Assembly: GCA_002342035.1 (NCBI GenBank)
Contig: DDPE01000036.1
Location: forward strand, 1 to 64,000
Direction of reading: 5' to 3'
DNA: 64,000 nt
From: Asticcacaulis sp. UBA2476
Lineage (GTDB): Bacteria; Pseudomonadota; Alphaproteobacteria; Caulobacterales; Caulobacteraceae
Shown piece after piece: positions 35,689-43,369 of the stretch. The notes beneath the pieces are model-generated. The model was not told where the DNA came from. It searched no databases and saw nothing but the letters and a program-made list of their open reading frames with translations. Both the position numbers and the translations under genes were made by a program. Position 1 is the first letter of the stretch. Each line of letters opens with the position of its first letter.

Positions 35689-36888
35689 TTACGAAAACAG
35701 TCCCCCAAAGAATTTCACTACCCCCAACTGGTTGAGATCATTCCACGTCGCGAACAACATCAAACCCAGCAAGGTTACAAGTCCAAGTCTGTAGCCATAG
35801 CCCTGTATGGCCGAATTGAGCGGCTTTTGCATAACCGCCTCATAGGTATAAAACAAGAGGTGTCCGCCATCGAGTACCGGCACCGGCAGCAGGTTAAGGA
35901 AGCCAATCCCCACCGAAATCACCGCTGCCAAGGTAACAAGATTGATCACCAGTAAAATAACCCGATCTGCGGCCGGAGCCTCGACCTTCATAGTCTCAGA
36001 TGCGATGTCACCCGTCCCCTTGGTCATACCAAGAATTCCGCTTAACTGGTCACCACTTTCTTTTCCCGCGAAAATGCGGCCAATATAGGTCACGTTCGTA
36101 TCAAGTACCTGCCAGGTCATTTTCGCCCCTTCGACAAGGGCTGTATGCGGCGCAAATCGCTGCCAGCGCATATCGCCCCCCATCTCAATGCCTAAACGGC
36201 CAGCCTTGATGCGGTGATCACCGGAACCCACTTCAAGCTCAGTGCGGGCGGGCGTGGCGTTAAGCACCACGGGTGCGCCATCGCGAAGAACAGTAATGTT
36301 GATGGCGCTGTCGGCGCGCATCAAGATTAGGGTGCGCGCATCCTGATGGTTCTCCACGGCACGCCCGTCGATTTCCGTAATCAGATCGCCAGGCTTAAAG
36401 CCCGCCGCCGCCGCCGGAGAGTTCGGCTCAACACTGACGACGCTGGCTGGCGTTTGCCCCTTGCCGATAAACATCAGCACACCCGCAAACAGCACAATCG
36501 CCAGAACGAAATTGGCAAAAGGCCCCGCAGCGACGATTAACATCCGCTGCCAGACGGGTTTAAAATGGAAATAGGCCTTTTCCGCCCCCTCGCCTTCTTT
36601 GGCGACAATGGCGGTGCGCGCTGCGTCGAGTTCCCTGGCATCCGGCGACATGGAGGACACATGCTCATCGCCTGCGAATTTCACGTATCCGCCCAAAGGA
36701 ATGGCGCTCAGGCACCATTCAACCCCGTTTTTATCGGTACGCGCCAAAAGCTTTGGGCCAAAGCCCACTGAAAAGCGCTCAATCTTGGTCTTAAACAGCC
36801 TGGCAACGCTGAAATGACCCAGTTCGTGAATGGTCACAATGACACTGATCAGAATCAGGAGCGGCAATATACCGACAAAAAACTGCAT
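35689..36888 (-). CDS. rseP: Site-2 protease RseP, RIP metalloprotease
   Basis: Intramembrane zinc protease that cleaves anti-sigma factors and leftover signal peptides. The 399-residue protein has the zinc motif HELGH at 21-25 in the first helix, the GFGPKLLA segment, a PDZ domain (about 145-225, with PNSPAAAAGFKPGDLITEIDG), and the second active-site motif LNLLPVPVLDGG near residue 335, whose Asp is the third zinc ligand. About four membrane helices. It lies 20 bases after dxr and 97 bases before bamA. Confidence 0.95.
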   Translation of the reverse strand: MQFFVGILPLLILISVIVTIHELGHFSVARLFKTKIERFSVGFGPKLLARTDKNGVEWCLSAIPLGGYVKFAGDEHVSSMSPDARELDAARTAIVAKEGEGAEKAYFHFKPVWQRMLIVAAGPFANFVLAIVLFAGVLMFIGKGQTPASVVSVEPNSPAAAAGFKPGDLITEIDGRAVENHQDARTLILMRADSAINITVLRDGAPVVLNATPARTELEVGSGDHRIKAGRLGIEMGGDMRWQRFAPHTALVEGAKMTWQVLDTNVTYIGRIFAGKESGDQLSGILGMTKGTGDIASETMKVEAPAADRVILLVINLVTLAAVISVGIGFLNLLPVPVLDGGHLLFYTYEAVMQKPLNSAIQGYGYRLGLVTLLGLMLFATWNDLNQLGVVKFFGGLFS

Positions 36889-36908
36889 GTAGCGCGTATC
36901 TCTCTGGT

Positions 36909-38129
36909 TTAGGCGCGAAGCTTTGGAACGCTTGCGGCTGAACGATCACAAAAGCCGCCCACCAGAGCGCGAATGCGAGCATCAAGCTCAAGAATAGTCC
37001 CGACATCCTGACTTGTGTCATTAATCGCTTTAGAAGGCAATTGGGCCCGCATCATGGCGGCTTCGACATTTTCGGCGATTTGCGTAAAGGCGAGGCGTTT
37101 CTGCAAAAAGGCGGCAACGCAAACCTCATTGGCGGCGTTAAAGACGACCGGCATGTCGCCACCGGCTTTAAGGGCCTCACGCGCCAGCCTTAACATCGGA
37201 AAAGCGTCTTCGTCAGGCGCTTCAAACGTCAAAGCCCCAAGAGTTTTGAGATCAAAGCCCGGTGCCTGCCAGGCTGTGCGGCGCGGCCAGTTCAGGCAAT
37301 AGGAAATCGGCACCCGCATATCCGCCGGTCCCATCTGAGCCAGACTGGAGCCATCCTTATATTCCACCATCGAATGGATGACCGACTGCGGATGGATCAC
37401 CACATCAATCTGATCGGCAGGCATATCAAATAAATAGGCGGCTTCAATGAATTCAAGGCCTTTGTTAGCCAGACTGGCGCTGTCGATCGTGATCTTGGCC
37501 CCCATCGACCAGTTCGGATGCTTTAGGGCCTGCTCAACCGTAACCCGGCTTAACTGATCGCGGCTGTAGCCTCTGAAAGGCCCGCCGGATGCCGTCAGCA
37601 CAAGGCGATTGACCATATCCTTCTGGGTGCCATCGAGGACTTGGAAAATTGCGTTGTGCTCAGAATCAACGGGCAAAATACACCCGCCCGCCGCTTTTGC
37701 ACGCGCCAGTAAGGCCGGACCGCAGCACACCAGAGCCTCTTTGTTAGCAAGGGCCACAGTCGCACCGGTGCCCGCCGCCGCCCAAACCGGCTTAAGGCCG
37801 GCAATACCGACTATGGCAGCCATGACCCAGTCAACTGGACGGGACGCCGCCTCAATTACCGCAGCGTCACCACAGGCAATCTCAAGGCCGGAGCCTTCCA
37901 TCAGGCTCTGAAAAGAGTTCCACGATTCAGTGTCGGCAATGACCGTTAAGTTGGGGCGAAATTTGCGCGCCTGTTGCGCCAAAAGCTCAATATTTTTACC
38001 GCCACACAGAACATCGATGCGGTACTTAGGCTCAATCGCGTTCAATTCTTCGATCAGCGCCAGAGTCGACACACCTATGGACCCGGTAGATCCCAAAACC
38101 GTGACGGACTTTGGCAGCGCATTGAGCAT
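36909..38129 (-). CDS. dxr: 1-deoxy-D-xylulose 5-phosphate reductoisomerase
   Basis: Second step of the MEP isoprenoid pathway, NADPH-dependent conversion of DXP to MEP. The 406-residue protein shows the NADPH loop VLGSTGSIGVST (11-22), then LANKEALVCCG, PVDSEHNAIFQ and TASGGPFRGYS, and the GLEFIEAAYLFD metal/substrate region. The cdsA stop and its ATG overlap in the sequence TGATG, so translation is coupled. The product feeds undecaprenyl diphosphate made by UppS two genes upstream. Confidence 0.96.
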   Translation of the reverse strand: MLNALPKSVTVLGSTGSIGVSTLALIEELNAIEPKYRIDVLCGGKNIELLAQQARKFRPNLTVIADTESWNSFQSLMEGSGLEIACGDAAVIEAASRPVDWVMAAIVGIAGLKPVWAAAGTGATVALANKEALVCCGPALLARAKAAGGCILPVDSEHNAIFQVLDGTQKDMVNRLVLTASGGPFRGYSRDQLSRVTVEQALKHPNWSMGAKITIDSASLANKGLEFIEAAYLFDMPADQIDVVIHPQSVIHSMVEYKDGSSLAQMGPADMRVPISYCLNWPRRTAWQAPGFDLKTLGALTFEAPDEDAFPMLRLAREALKAGGDMPVVFNAANEVCVAAFLQKRLAFTQIAENVEAAMMRAQLPSKAINDTSQDVGTILELDARIRALVGGFCDRSAASVPKLRA

Positions 38130-38971
38130 CAGAGCACGGTTCCCAGCATGACCAGAAGACGGATACCACCAATAGCGACAATCGCAAACATCAGACCATC
38201 CACCCGATCAAGCAGACCACCATGCCCCGGAATGAGCGAACCCGAATCCTTGACGCCGTAACGGCGCTTAAGCATCGATTCCCACAGATCGCCCGCCATA
38301 GTGGCCAAAGCCGTCAGGAGCCCTACGATCTGCGCCGATGTGCTGGATTTAAAAAGCCCCGTAAGATCCGACAGCGTCCCTGCGGCCAGCATCCCTGCCA
38401 TCATGCCGCCCGCAAACCCTGCCCAGGTCTTATTCGGCGAATACTTGCGCCAAAGCTTAGGCCCCCCGACAGCCCGACCGACCAGATATGCGGCGCTGTC
38501 CGCCGTCCAGGCGATCAGGAAGGCAAACAGCACCCATTCAAAGCCATTGCCGGTCTGACGCAGCCAAATCAAAACAAACGCGGGCCAGCCAATGTAACAG
38601 GCACCATAGGCCGCATCCCGCCACGGCCCGCCTAAACGACGGATATAGGCGGCCGAACAGGCTGCTCCAAAAAGCAAAAGGGCCACGGATACAAGCGGAT
38701 GGAATGGATCGTACGGCTTATTCAGCGCCTCAGCAAATATACCTGCCAATGCCGGCAAACAGACCGCAACGGCCATGCGTGTCGGCGTTTTGGGCGCTGC
38801 CATAGCACCCCACTCAATACTGAGTAAGGCCACCCCGACACTAACCAGAACCAAAAACGCCCAATCACCCAGATGCACAATATAAAGTACAACCGGCACC
38901 AGAACGATGGCGGAAGCGATGCGAATACTCAGTTCCCGAATGGACGACCCTGTGGATTTAGGCGGAGACAT
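38129..38971 (-). CDS. cdsA: Phosphatidate cytidylyltransferase
   Basis: Makes CDP-diacylglycerol from phosphatidic acid and CTP, the branch point of phospholipid synthesis. The 280-residue membrane protein has about eight helices and the CDS signature ESMLKRRYGVKD followed by SGSLIPGHGGLLDRVDG near the C-terminus (residues ~240-270). It overlaps uppS by 14 bases and dxr by 1 base, in the order uppS-cdsA-dxr common in proteobacteria. Confidence 0.95.
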   Translation of the reverse strand: MSPPKSTGSSIRELSIRIASAIVLVPVVLYIVHLGDWAFLVLVSVGVALLSIEWGAMAAPKTPTRMAVAVCLPALAGIFAEALNKPYDPFHPLVSVALLLFGAACSAAYIRRLGGPWRDAAYGACYIGWPAFVLIWLRQTGNGFEWVLFAFLIAWTADSAAYLVGRAVGGPKLWRKYSPNKTWAGFAGGMMAGMLAAGTLSDLTGLFKSSTSAQIVGLLTALATMAGDLWESMLKRRYGVKDSGSLIPGHGGLLDRVDGLMFAIVAIGGIRLLVMLGTVL

Positions 38972-39731
38972 GTCCTGCCTCTACCGCGCCAAAGCGCCGG
39001 TCACGCTCCTTGAAAATACGTAGCGCGTCCTCAAGGTGAACCCGATCATAGTCGGGCCACAGAACATCCTGAAATACAAATTCCGCATAGGCCGCTTCCC
39101 ACAGCAGAAAGTTTGACAGCCGGTGCTCACCCGATGTGCGGATCATCAAATCAAGCGGGGGCAAATCATGCGTCGATAACAACCCGCCAAAAACCTCCGG
39201 CGTCAGATCATCAACCTGCGCATCACCGGATTTGACCTTGGCCGCAAAGCGCTTGGCGGCATCCACCACATCGGCCTGTGCACCGTAGTTCAGCGCCACC
39301 TGAAGGAAAAAGCGCGAATTGTTGCGGGTATCATCATGCGCCTTACGCACACATTCCACGATATCTTTGGGCAGACCATCCTGCTGGCCGATGATGCGGA
39401 CGCACACACCTTCTTTAGACAGTTTAGCCAGATCGGATTCAATGAACGTCCGCAAAAGCCCCATCAAATCACTGACTTCAGCCGCGGGCCTGCGCCAGTT
39501 TTCGGTCGAGAATGCAAACACCGTCATATGGGTGACGCCAAGATCACCGGCGGCCCGAATGGTGCGGCGCAGAGCATTAACACCGGCCTTATGGCCCATG
39601 GTCCGCATCTGCCCGCGCGCCTTGGCCCAGCGTCCATTACCATCCATGATAATCGCCACATGCAGCGGTGAAACCGGCGCTTTATCAGCCTCCCGCGTGT
39701 CGGATACCTGTGTCGTTACGCCAGCGGGCAT
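38958..39731 (-). CDS. uppS: Undecaprenyl diphosphate synthase (cis-prenyltransferase)
   Basis: Builds C55 undecaprenyl diphosphate, the lipid carrier for peptidoglycan and surface glycans. The 257-residue protein contains the cis-prenyltransferase start IIMDGNGRWAKARG with catalytic Asp30, FAFSTENWRRP, and the C-terminal DLMIRTSGEHRLSNFLLWEAAYAEF region. An extra ~20 residues precede the usual start. A 123-base gap separates it from frr upstream. Confidence 0.95.
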   Translation of the reverse strand: MPAGVTTQVSDTREADKAPVSPLHVAIIMDGNGRWAKARGQMRTMGHKAGVNALRRTIRAAGDLGVTHMTVFAFSTENWRRPAAEVSDLMGLLRTFIESDLAKLSKEGVCVRIIGQQDGLPKDIVECVRKAHDDTRNNSRFFLQVALNYGAQADVVDAAKRFAAKVKSGDAQVDDLTPEVFGGLLSTHDLPPLDLMIRTSGEHRLSNFLLWEAAYAEFVFQDVLWPDYDRVHLEDALRIFKERDRRFGAVEAGHVSA

Positions 39732-39854
39732 ATACGTTTCCCTGGGTTATCAGCCGAGTTCCGCGGCCCTGAATATTGCGCCTGCTATTAAAGCCGCATG
39801 TTTGATATCACCATAAACCGTGATCCGCCATAGGTGCGGCTGAACCGCGCCCGC

Positions 39855-40412
39855 TTAGACCTGCATAATTTCGGCTTCCTTGATCTTTAGCTGTTCATCA
39901 ATGCGCTTGATGGCCGCATCGGTGAAGCCCTGGATCTCAGTGATCATTTTCTTTTGTTCGTCTTCGGAAATATGGGAGTCTTTTTCCGCCTTCTTGATGT
40001 CGTCATTGGCATCACGGCGGATATTGCGCACGGCTACGCGCTTTTCCTCGGCATATTTACCGGCAATCTTGACCAGATCCTTGCGGCGCTCTTCGGTCAA
40101 AGGAGGGATCGGCACGCGCAGGGTCGTACCGTCAGTGACCGGGTTCAGCCCCAGACCCGAATTACGGATCGCCTTTTCGACAGATATCACAAGACCCTTA
40201 TCCCACACATTGACGCTGATCATACGCGGTTCAGGCACACTGATCGCCGCACATGACGTAATCGGCATGGTCGAGCCGTAAGCGTCAACAACAATACCTT
40301 CGAGAAGGGACGAGGATGCACGGCCGGTACGCAAACCGCCGAAATCTTCTTTCAGCGACGTCACCGACTTATCCATGCGGTCCTTATACTTAGCCAGTTC
40401 GGGTTTGCTCAT
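39855..40412 (-). CDS. frr: Ribosome recycling factor
   Basis: With EF-G, splits the post-termination ribosome. The 185-residue protein has the standard length and features: TSLKEDFGGLRTGRAS near the N-terminus, PEPRMISVNVWDK, LRVPIPPLTEERRKDLVK and the helical end. It lies 24 bases downstream of pyrH in the widespread rpsB-tsf-pyrH-frr order. Confidence 0.97.
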   Translation of the reverse strand: MSKPELAKYKDRMDKSVTSLKEDFGGLRTGRASSSLLEGIVVDAYGSTMPITSCAAISVPEPRMISVNVWDKGLVISVEKAIRNSGLGLNPVTDGTTLRVPIPPLTEERRKDLVKIAGKYAEEKRVAVRNIRRDANDDIKKAEKDSHISEDEQKKMITEIQGFTDAAIKRIDEQLKIKEAEIMQV

Positions 40413-40436
40413 GATATGTCTCGTTATTTTAGATGA

Positions 40437-41174
40437 TTATTCTGAAATGACCGTATAGGTGCCGCGCCCGTGAACCACATCGCGCAGCGCCCCGTCTGAT
40501 CGGATGGAGAATACAACGATAGGAATGCTGTTGTCGCGCATCATGCTGACGGCGGACGCATCCATGACCTTGAGATCTTTAGCCAAAACCTCATGATAGC
40601 TTAATGTATCATAACGCCGTGCGGCAGGATCTTTTTTCGGATCAGCCGTATAGACGCCGTCGACCGAAGTGCCCTTAAACAGCGCGTCGCAGTTCATTTC
40701 CGCCGCCCGTAAAGCTGCCGCCGTGTCAGTCGTAAAATAAGGTGCGCCTGTACCGGCCGCAAAAATCACAACACGGCCTTTTTCAAGATGCCGCTCGGCA
40801 CGTCTGCGGATAAAAGGCTCGCAAACCGCATTCATTTGAATGGCCGATTGCACACGGGTATCGACCCCCAGTTGCTCGAGCGCATTCTGCATGGCCAGAG
40901 CGTTCATGACGGTCGCCAGCATGCCCATATAGTCGGCACTGGAGCGCTCCATCCCAACCGCCGCCTTCGACAGGCCGCGAAAGATGTTGCCGCCGCCGAT
41001 CACCAGACAAAGCTCAACGCCCATCTGTGCCACTTCGGCGATCTCTTCGGCCACCGCCTTAACGGTGTTCATATCGATCCCGAAGCCCTGCTCGCCCATG
41101 AGGACTTCACCGGAAACCTTGAGGAGAATGCGTTTATAACGAAGGTCAGCCGTTGCCACAGCAGGTTCAGTCAT
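40437..41174 (-). CDS. pyrH: UMP kinase
   Basis: Phosphorylates UMP to UDP, supplying UTP and UDP-sugars for envelope synthesis. It is the 245-residue amino-acid-kinase-fold bacterial form: ILLKVSGEVLMG at the N-terminus, VIGGGNIFRGL, ADYMGMLATVMNALAMQ, GTGAPYFTTDTAAALRA and ASAVSMMRDNSIPIVVF. A terminator hairpin (41263-41295) lies between tsf and this gene, 89 bases upstream of the start, so pyrH may have its own promoter or depend on read-through. Confidence 0.96.
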   Translation of the reverse strand: MTEPAVATADLRYKRILLKVSGEVLMGEQGFGIDMNTVKAVAEEIAEVAQMGVELCLVIGGGNIFRGLSKAAVGMERSSADYMGMLATVMNALAMQNALEQLGVDTRVQSAIQMNAVCEPFIRRRAERHLEKGRVVIFAAGTGAPYFTTDTAAALRAAEMNCDALFKGTSVDGVYTADPKKDPAARRYDTLSYHEVLAKDLKVMDASAVSMMRDNSIPIVVFSIRSDGALRDVVHGRGTYTVISE

Positions 41175-41262
41175 ATCGGTATCTCCGGGGAATCAATGGT
41201 CTAATCAGGATTTGGATTTTTCGCTCTCTGCTCTAGCCGGTTATTACCCATTTGAAAAGACA

Positions 41263-41295
41263 AAGGGCGCGAACACTATTACGTGCCGCGCCCTT
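41263..41295 (-). terminator. Terminator hairpin after tsf
   Basis: AAGGGCGCG (41263-41271) pairs perfectly with CGCGCCCTT (41287-41295) around a 15-base loop, 27 bases past the tsf stop. On the minus strand it is followed by TGTCTTTTC, a moderate U-tract, so termination is probably partial. Confidence 0.6.
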
Positions 41296-41321
41296 ATTCT
41301 CATCAAAAATGTGGATTAGGC

Positions 41322-42227
41322 TTAAGCCTGACCACCCATCATTGAGGCGACTTCAGCCGCGAAGTCTTCGGTCTTTTTCTCAACGCCTTCACCCAGCGCC
41401 AGACGCGTAAAGGCGGTGACCTTCACATCGGTGCCGAGCGATTTAGCGGTTTCCGCGACGAACTGCTCGATGGTTTGATCCGGGTTCATGACAAAGGATT
41501 GCTTCAACAGCACAACTTCTTCGAAGAACTTGCGGATGCGGCCTTCGACCATTTTCTCGACGACGCCTGCGGGCTTGCCTGATTCCAGCGCTTGCTCGGT
41601 GAAAATCGCCTTTTCACGCTCAACAGCCGCCGGATCGATATCATCCGTCGACAGCGAAATCGGCTGAGTGGCGGCGATGTGCATGGCAATTTTGCGGCCC
41701 ATATCGTTCAAAACCGCCGGATCACCTGCTGATTCAACGGCAACCAGAACCGCGATACGACCGAGGTCCGGTGCAATCGAGTTGTGGATGTAGTTGGCGA
41801 CGACGCCTTCGGACACCGAGTGTTTGGCCAGACGACGCACCATCATGTTTTCACCGATATTGGCGATCAGGTTGGTGATTTCGTCATTAACCGCCGACTG
41901 CACGTCTTCGACGCTATCCGTCGACAGGGCAGCTTTACCGGCATTGCGTGCCAGAGCCTGGAACAGTTCGTTACGGGCCACGAAATCGGTCTCGGAGTTA
42001 ACCTCGACCGCAGCCGCCGTCTTACCGTCCGAAGCCACGACCACCAGACCTTCTGCCGCCACGCGGTCAGACTTCTTGGCCGCCTTGGACAGGCCCTTGG
42101 TACGCAGCCAGTCCATGGATGCTTCGATGTCGCCACCGTTCTCAGACAGGGCCTTTTTGCAATCCATCATGCCGGAGCCGGATTTTTCGCGCAGTTCCTT
42201 CACGAGAGAGGCTGTAATTTCCACCAT
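41322..42227 (-). CDS. tsf: Elongation factor Ts
   Basis: Guanine-nucleotide exchange factor for EF-Tu, whose gene lies at the left end of this window. The 301-residue protein starts MVEITASLVKELREKSGSG and has the family signature MDCKKALSENGGD, then the TDFVARNE motif and the two EF-Tu-binding subdomains. The ATG at 42227 is chosen because GGAGG lies 5 bases before it; an in-frame ATG four codons upstream overlaps that site. It follows rpsB with a 160-base gap that holds several hairpins. Confidence 0.97.
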   Translation of the reverse strand: MVEITASLVKELREKSGSGMMDCKKALSENGGDIEASMDWLRTKGLSKAAKKSDRVAAEGLVVVASDGKTAAAVEVNSETDFVARNELFQALARNAGKAALSTDSVEDVQSAVNDEITNLIANIGENMMVRRLAKHSVSEGVVANYIHNSIAPDLGRIAVLVAVESAGDPAVLNDMGRKIAMHIAATQPISLSTDDIDPAAVEREKAIFTEQALESGKPAGVVEKMVEGRIRKFFEEVVLLKQSFVMNPDQTIEQFVAETAKSLGTDVKVTAFTRLALGEGVEKKTEDFAAEVASMMGGQA

Positions 42228-42298
42228 GGAATCCTCCATAAATTTAAAAAGTTAAACCGTATGAGCTAACCTTAGCTCACGGGTGTTGCCATTTAACG

Positions 42299-42386
42299 AC
42301 AACGGAGCCTGACAGGACTCAGACTCCGTTGTGAAATCTTAAGTCAGGATCAATCAGGCGCCTTCAGGCTCGATTGATCCTGAAGG
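42299..42386 (-). promoter_or_regulatory. rpsB-tsf intergenic hairpin cluster
   Basis: Three inverted repeats lie between rpsB and tsf. CAGGATCAATC (42345-42355) pairs with GATTGATCCTG (42372-42382), 11 bases perfect. CCTTCAGG (42361-42368) pairs with CCTGAAGG (42379-42386) and shares bases with the first, so the two exclude each other. ACAACGGAG (42299-42307) pairs with CTCCGTTGT (42324-42332). None is followed by a strong U-tract. They may tune the ratio of S2 to EF-Ts or set RNA processing; function inferred. Confidence 0.5.
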
Positions 42387-42389
42387 AAT

Positions 42390-43166
42390 TTAGGCCTCGG
42401 TAGTTGCGTCGGCCTCAGCCGCCAGAGCCGGTTCGACCGGAGCTTCAGAAGCGCCCAGATCAACACCAGACGCCACTTGACCAGCGGCCAGACCATCCAG
42501 AACCGCATCAGCGATCAGGTCGCAATAGAGCTGCAGCGCGCGCGCCGCATCGTCATTGCCCGGAACCGGATAGGTGATACCGTCAGGATCGGAGTTGGAG
42601 TCGAGGATGCCAATCACAGGAATATTCAGCTTACGCGCTTCCTGAATGGCGATCGATTCCTTATTGGTATCGATCACGAACATCAGGTCGGGGATACCGC
42701 CCATGTCCTTGATGCCGCCCAGAGACAGTTCAAGCTTTTCACGCTCACGGGTAAGCGTCAGAAGTTCCTTCTTGGAACGACCAACCGGGTTACCATCCAG
42801 AACGCCTTCCAGTTCGCGCAGACGGGCGATAGAACCGGAAATGGTGCGCCAGTTCGTCAGCGTGCCACCCAACCAACGGTGATTGACATAATACTGAGCC
42901 GAGCGCTTAGCCGCAACCGCTACCGGGCCTGAAGCCTGACGCTTGGTGCCAACGAAAAGAACGCGGCCACCGCTGGCGGCGACTTCACGCGCCTTAAGCA
43001 GCGCCTGATGGAACAGAGGCAAGCTCTGTGACAGATCGATAATGTGGATGTTAGAACGCGAACCGAACAGGTAACGCTCCATCTTCGGGTTCCAGCGGTG
43101 AGTCTGGTGACCAAAGTGCGCGCCAGCTTCCAGTAGCAGGCGCATAGACAGTTCAGGCATAGCCAT
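42390..43166 (-). CDS. rpsB: 30S ribosomal protein S2
   Basis: Small-subunit ribosomal protein. The 258-residue protein starts MAMPELSMRLLLEAGAHFGHQTHRWNPK split over the usual S2 N-terminus, and has HIIDLSQSLPLFHQAL, VNHRWLGGTLTNW and PDLMFVIDTNKESIAIQEA. A 20-30 residue Ala/Glu-rich tail extends beyond the core, as in many alphaproteobacteria. The ATG at 43166 has AAGGAA 8 bases upstream; the open frame beyond it is not supported. First gene of rpsB-tsf-pyrH-frr. Confidence 0.93.
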   Translation of the reverse strand: MAMPELSMRLLLEAGAHFGHQTHRWNPKMERYLFGSRSNIHIIDLSQSLPLFHQALLKAREVAASGGRVLFVGTKRQASGPVAVAAKRSAQYYVNHRWLGGTLTNWRTISGSIARLRELEGVLDGNPVGRSKKELLTLTREREKLELSLGGIKDMGGIPDLMFVIDTNKESIAIQEARKLNIPVIGILDSNSDPDGITYPVPGNDDAARALQLYCDLIADAVLDGLAAGQVASGVDLGASEAPVEPALAAEADATTEA

Positions 43167-43170
43167 AAAT

Positions 43171-43203
43171 TTATTCCTTCTTCCGATAAACCTCCGCAAA
43201 CAT
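43171..43203 (-). other. Possible 10-codon leader ORF before rpsB
   Basis: MFAEVYRKKE with its own GGAG 7 bases upstream ends 4 bases before the rpsB ATG, and the rpsB ribosome-binding site lies inside it. Nearby TTCCTCC/GGAGAA can pair and would cover the leader's own binding site. This might couple or autoregulate S2 synthesis, but chance is a fair alternative. Confidence 0.22.
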
Positions 43204-43369
43204 TTCAGTTCTCCGAATGGAGGAACCTCGGTTAGCGACGAGTAACGGATGTCACTGCGCCGCGCGTTTGCGTGCGAGATGGGGGCAACTAGGCACAATT
43301 TTAGCAAAAATCAAGCAAAATCCAGAAAGCCATTGGGAAAACCGTTTAGCCAGAGCTGAATAATCGTGC

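Noticed and set aside
42228..42239. Upstream ATG of tsf
   Set aside because: The GGAGG ribosome-binding site overlaps that ATG, so translation starts at 42227.
43167..43307. N-terminal extension of S2 upstream of 43166
   Set aside because: The added 47 residues do not look like S2, and AAGGAA lies at the right distance before 43166.
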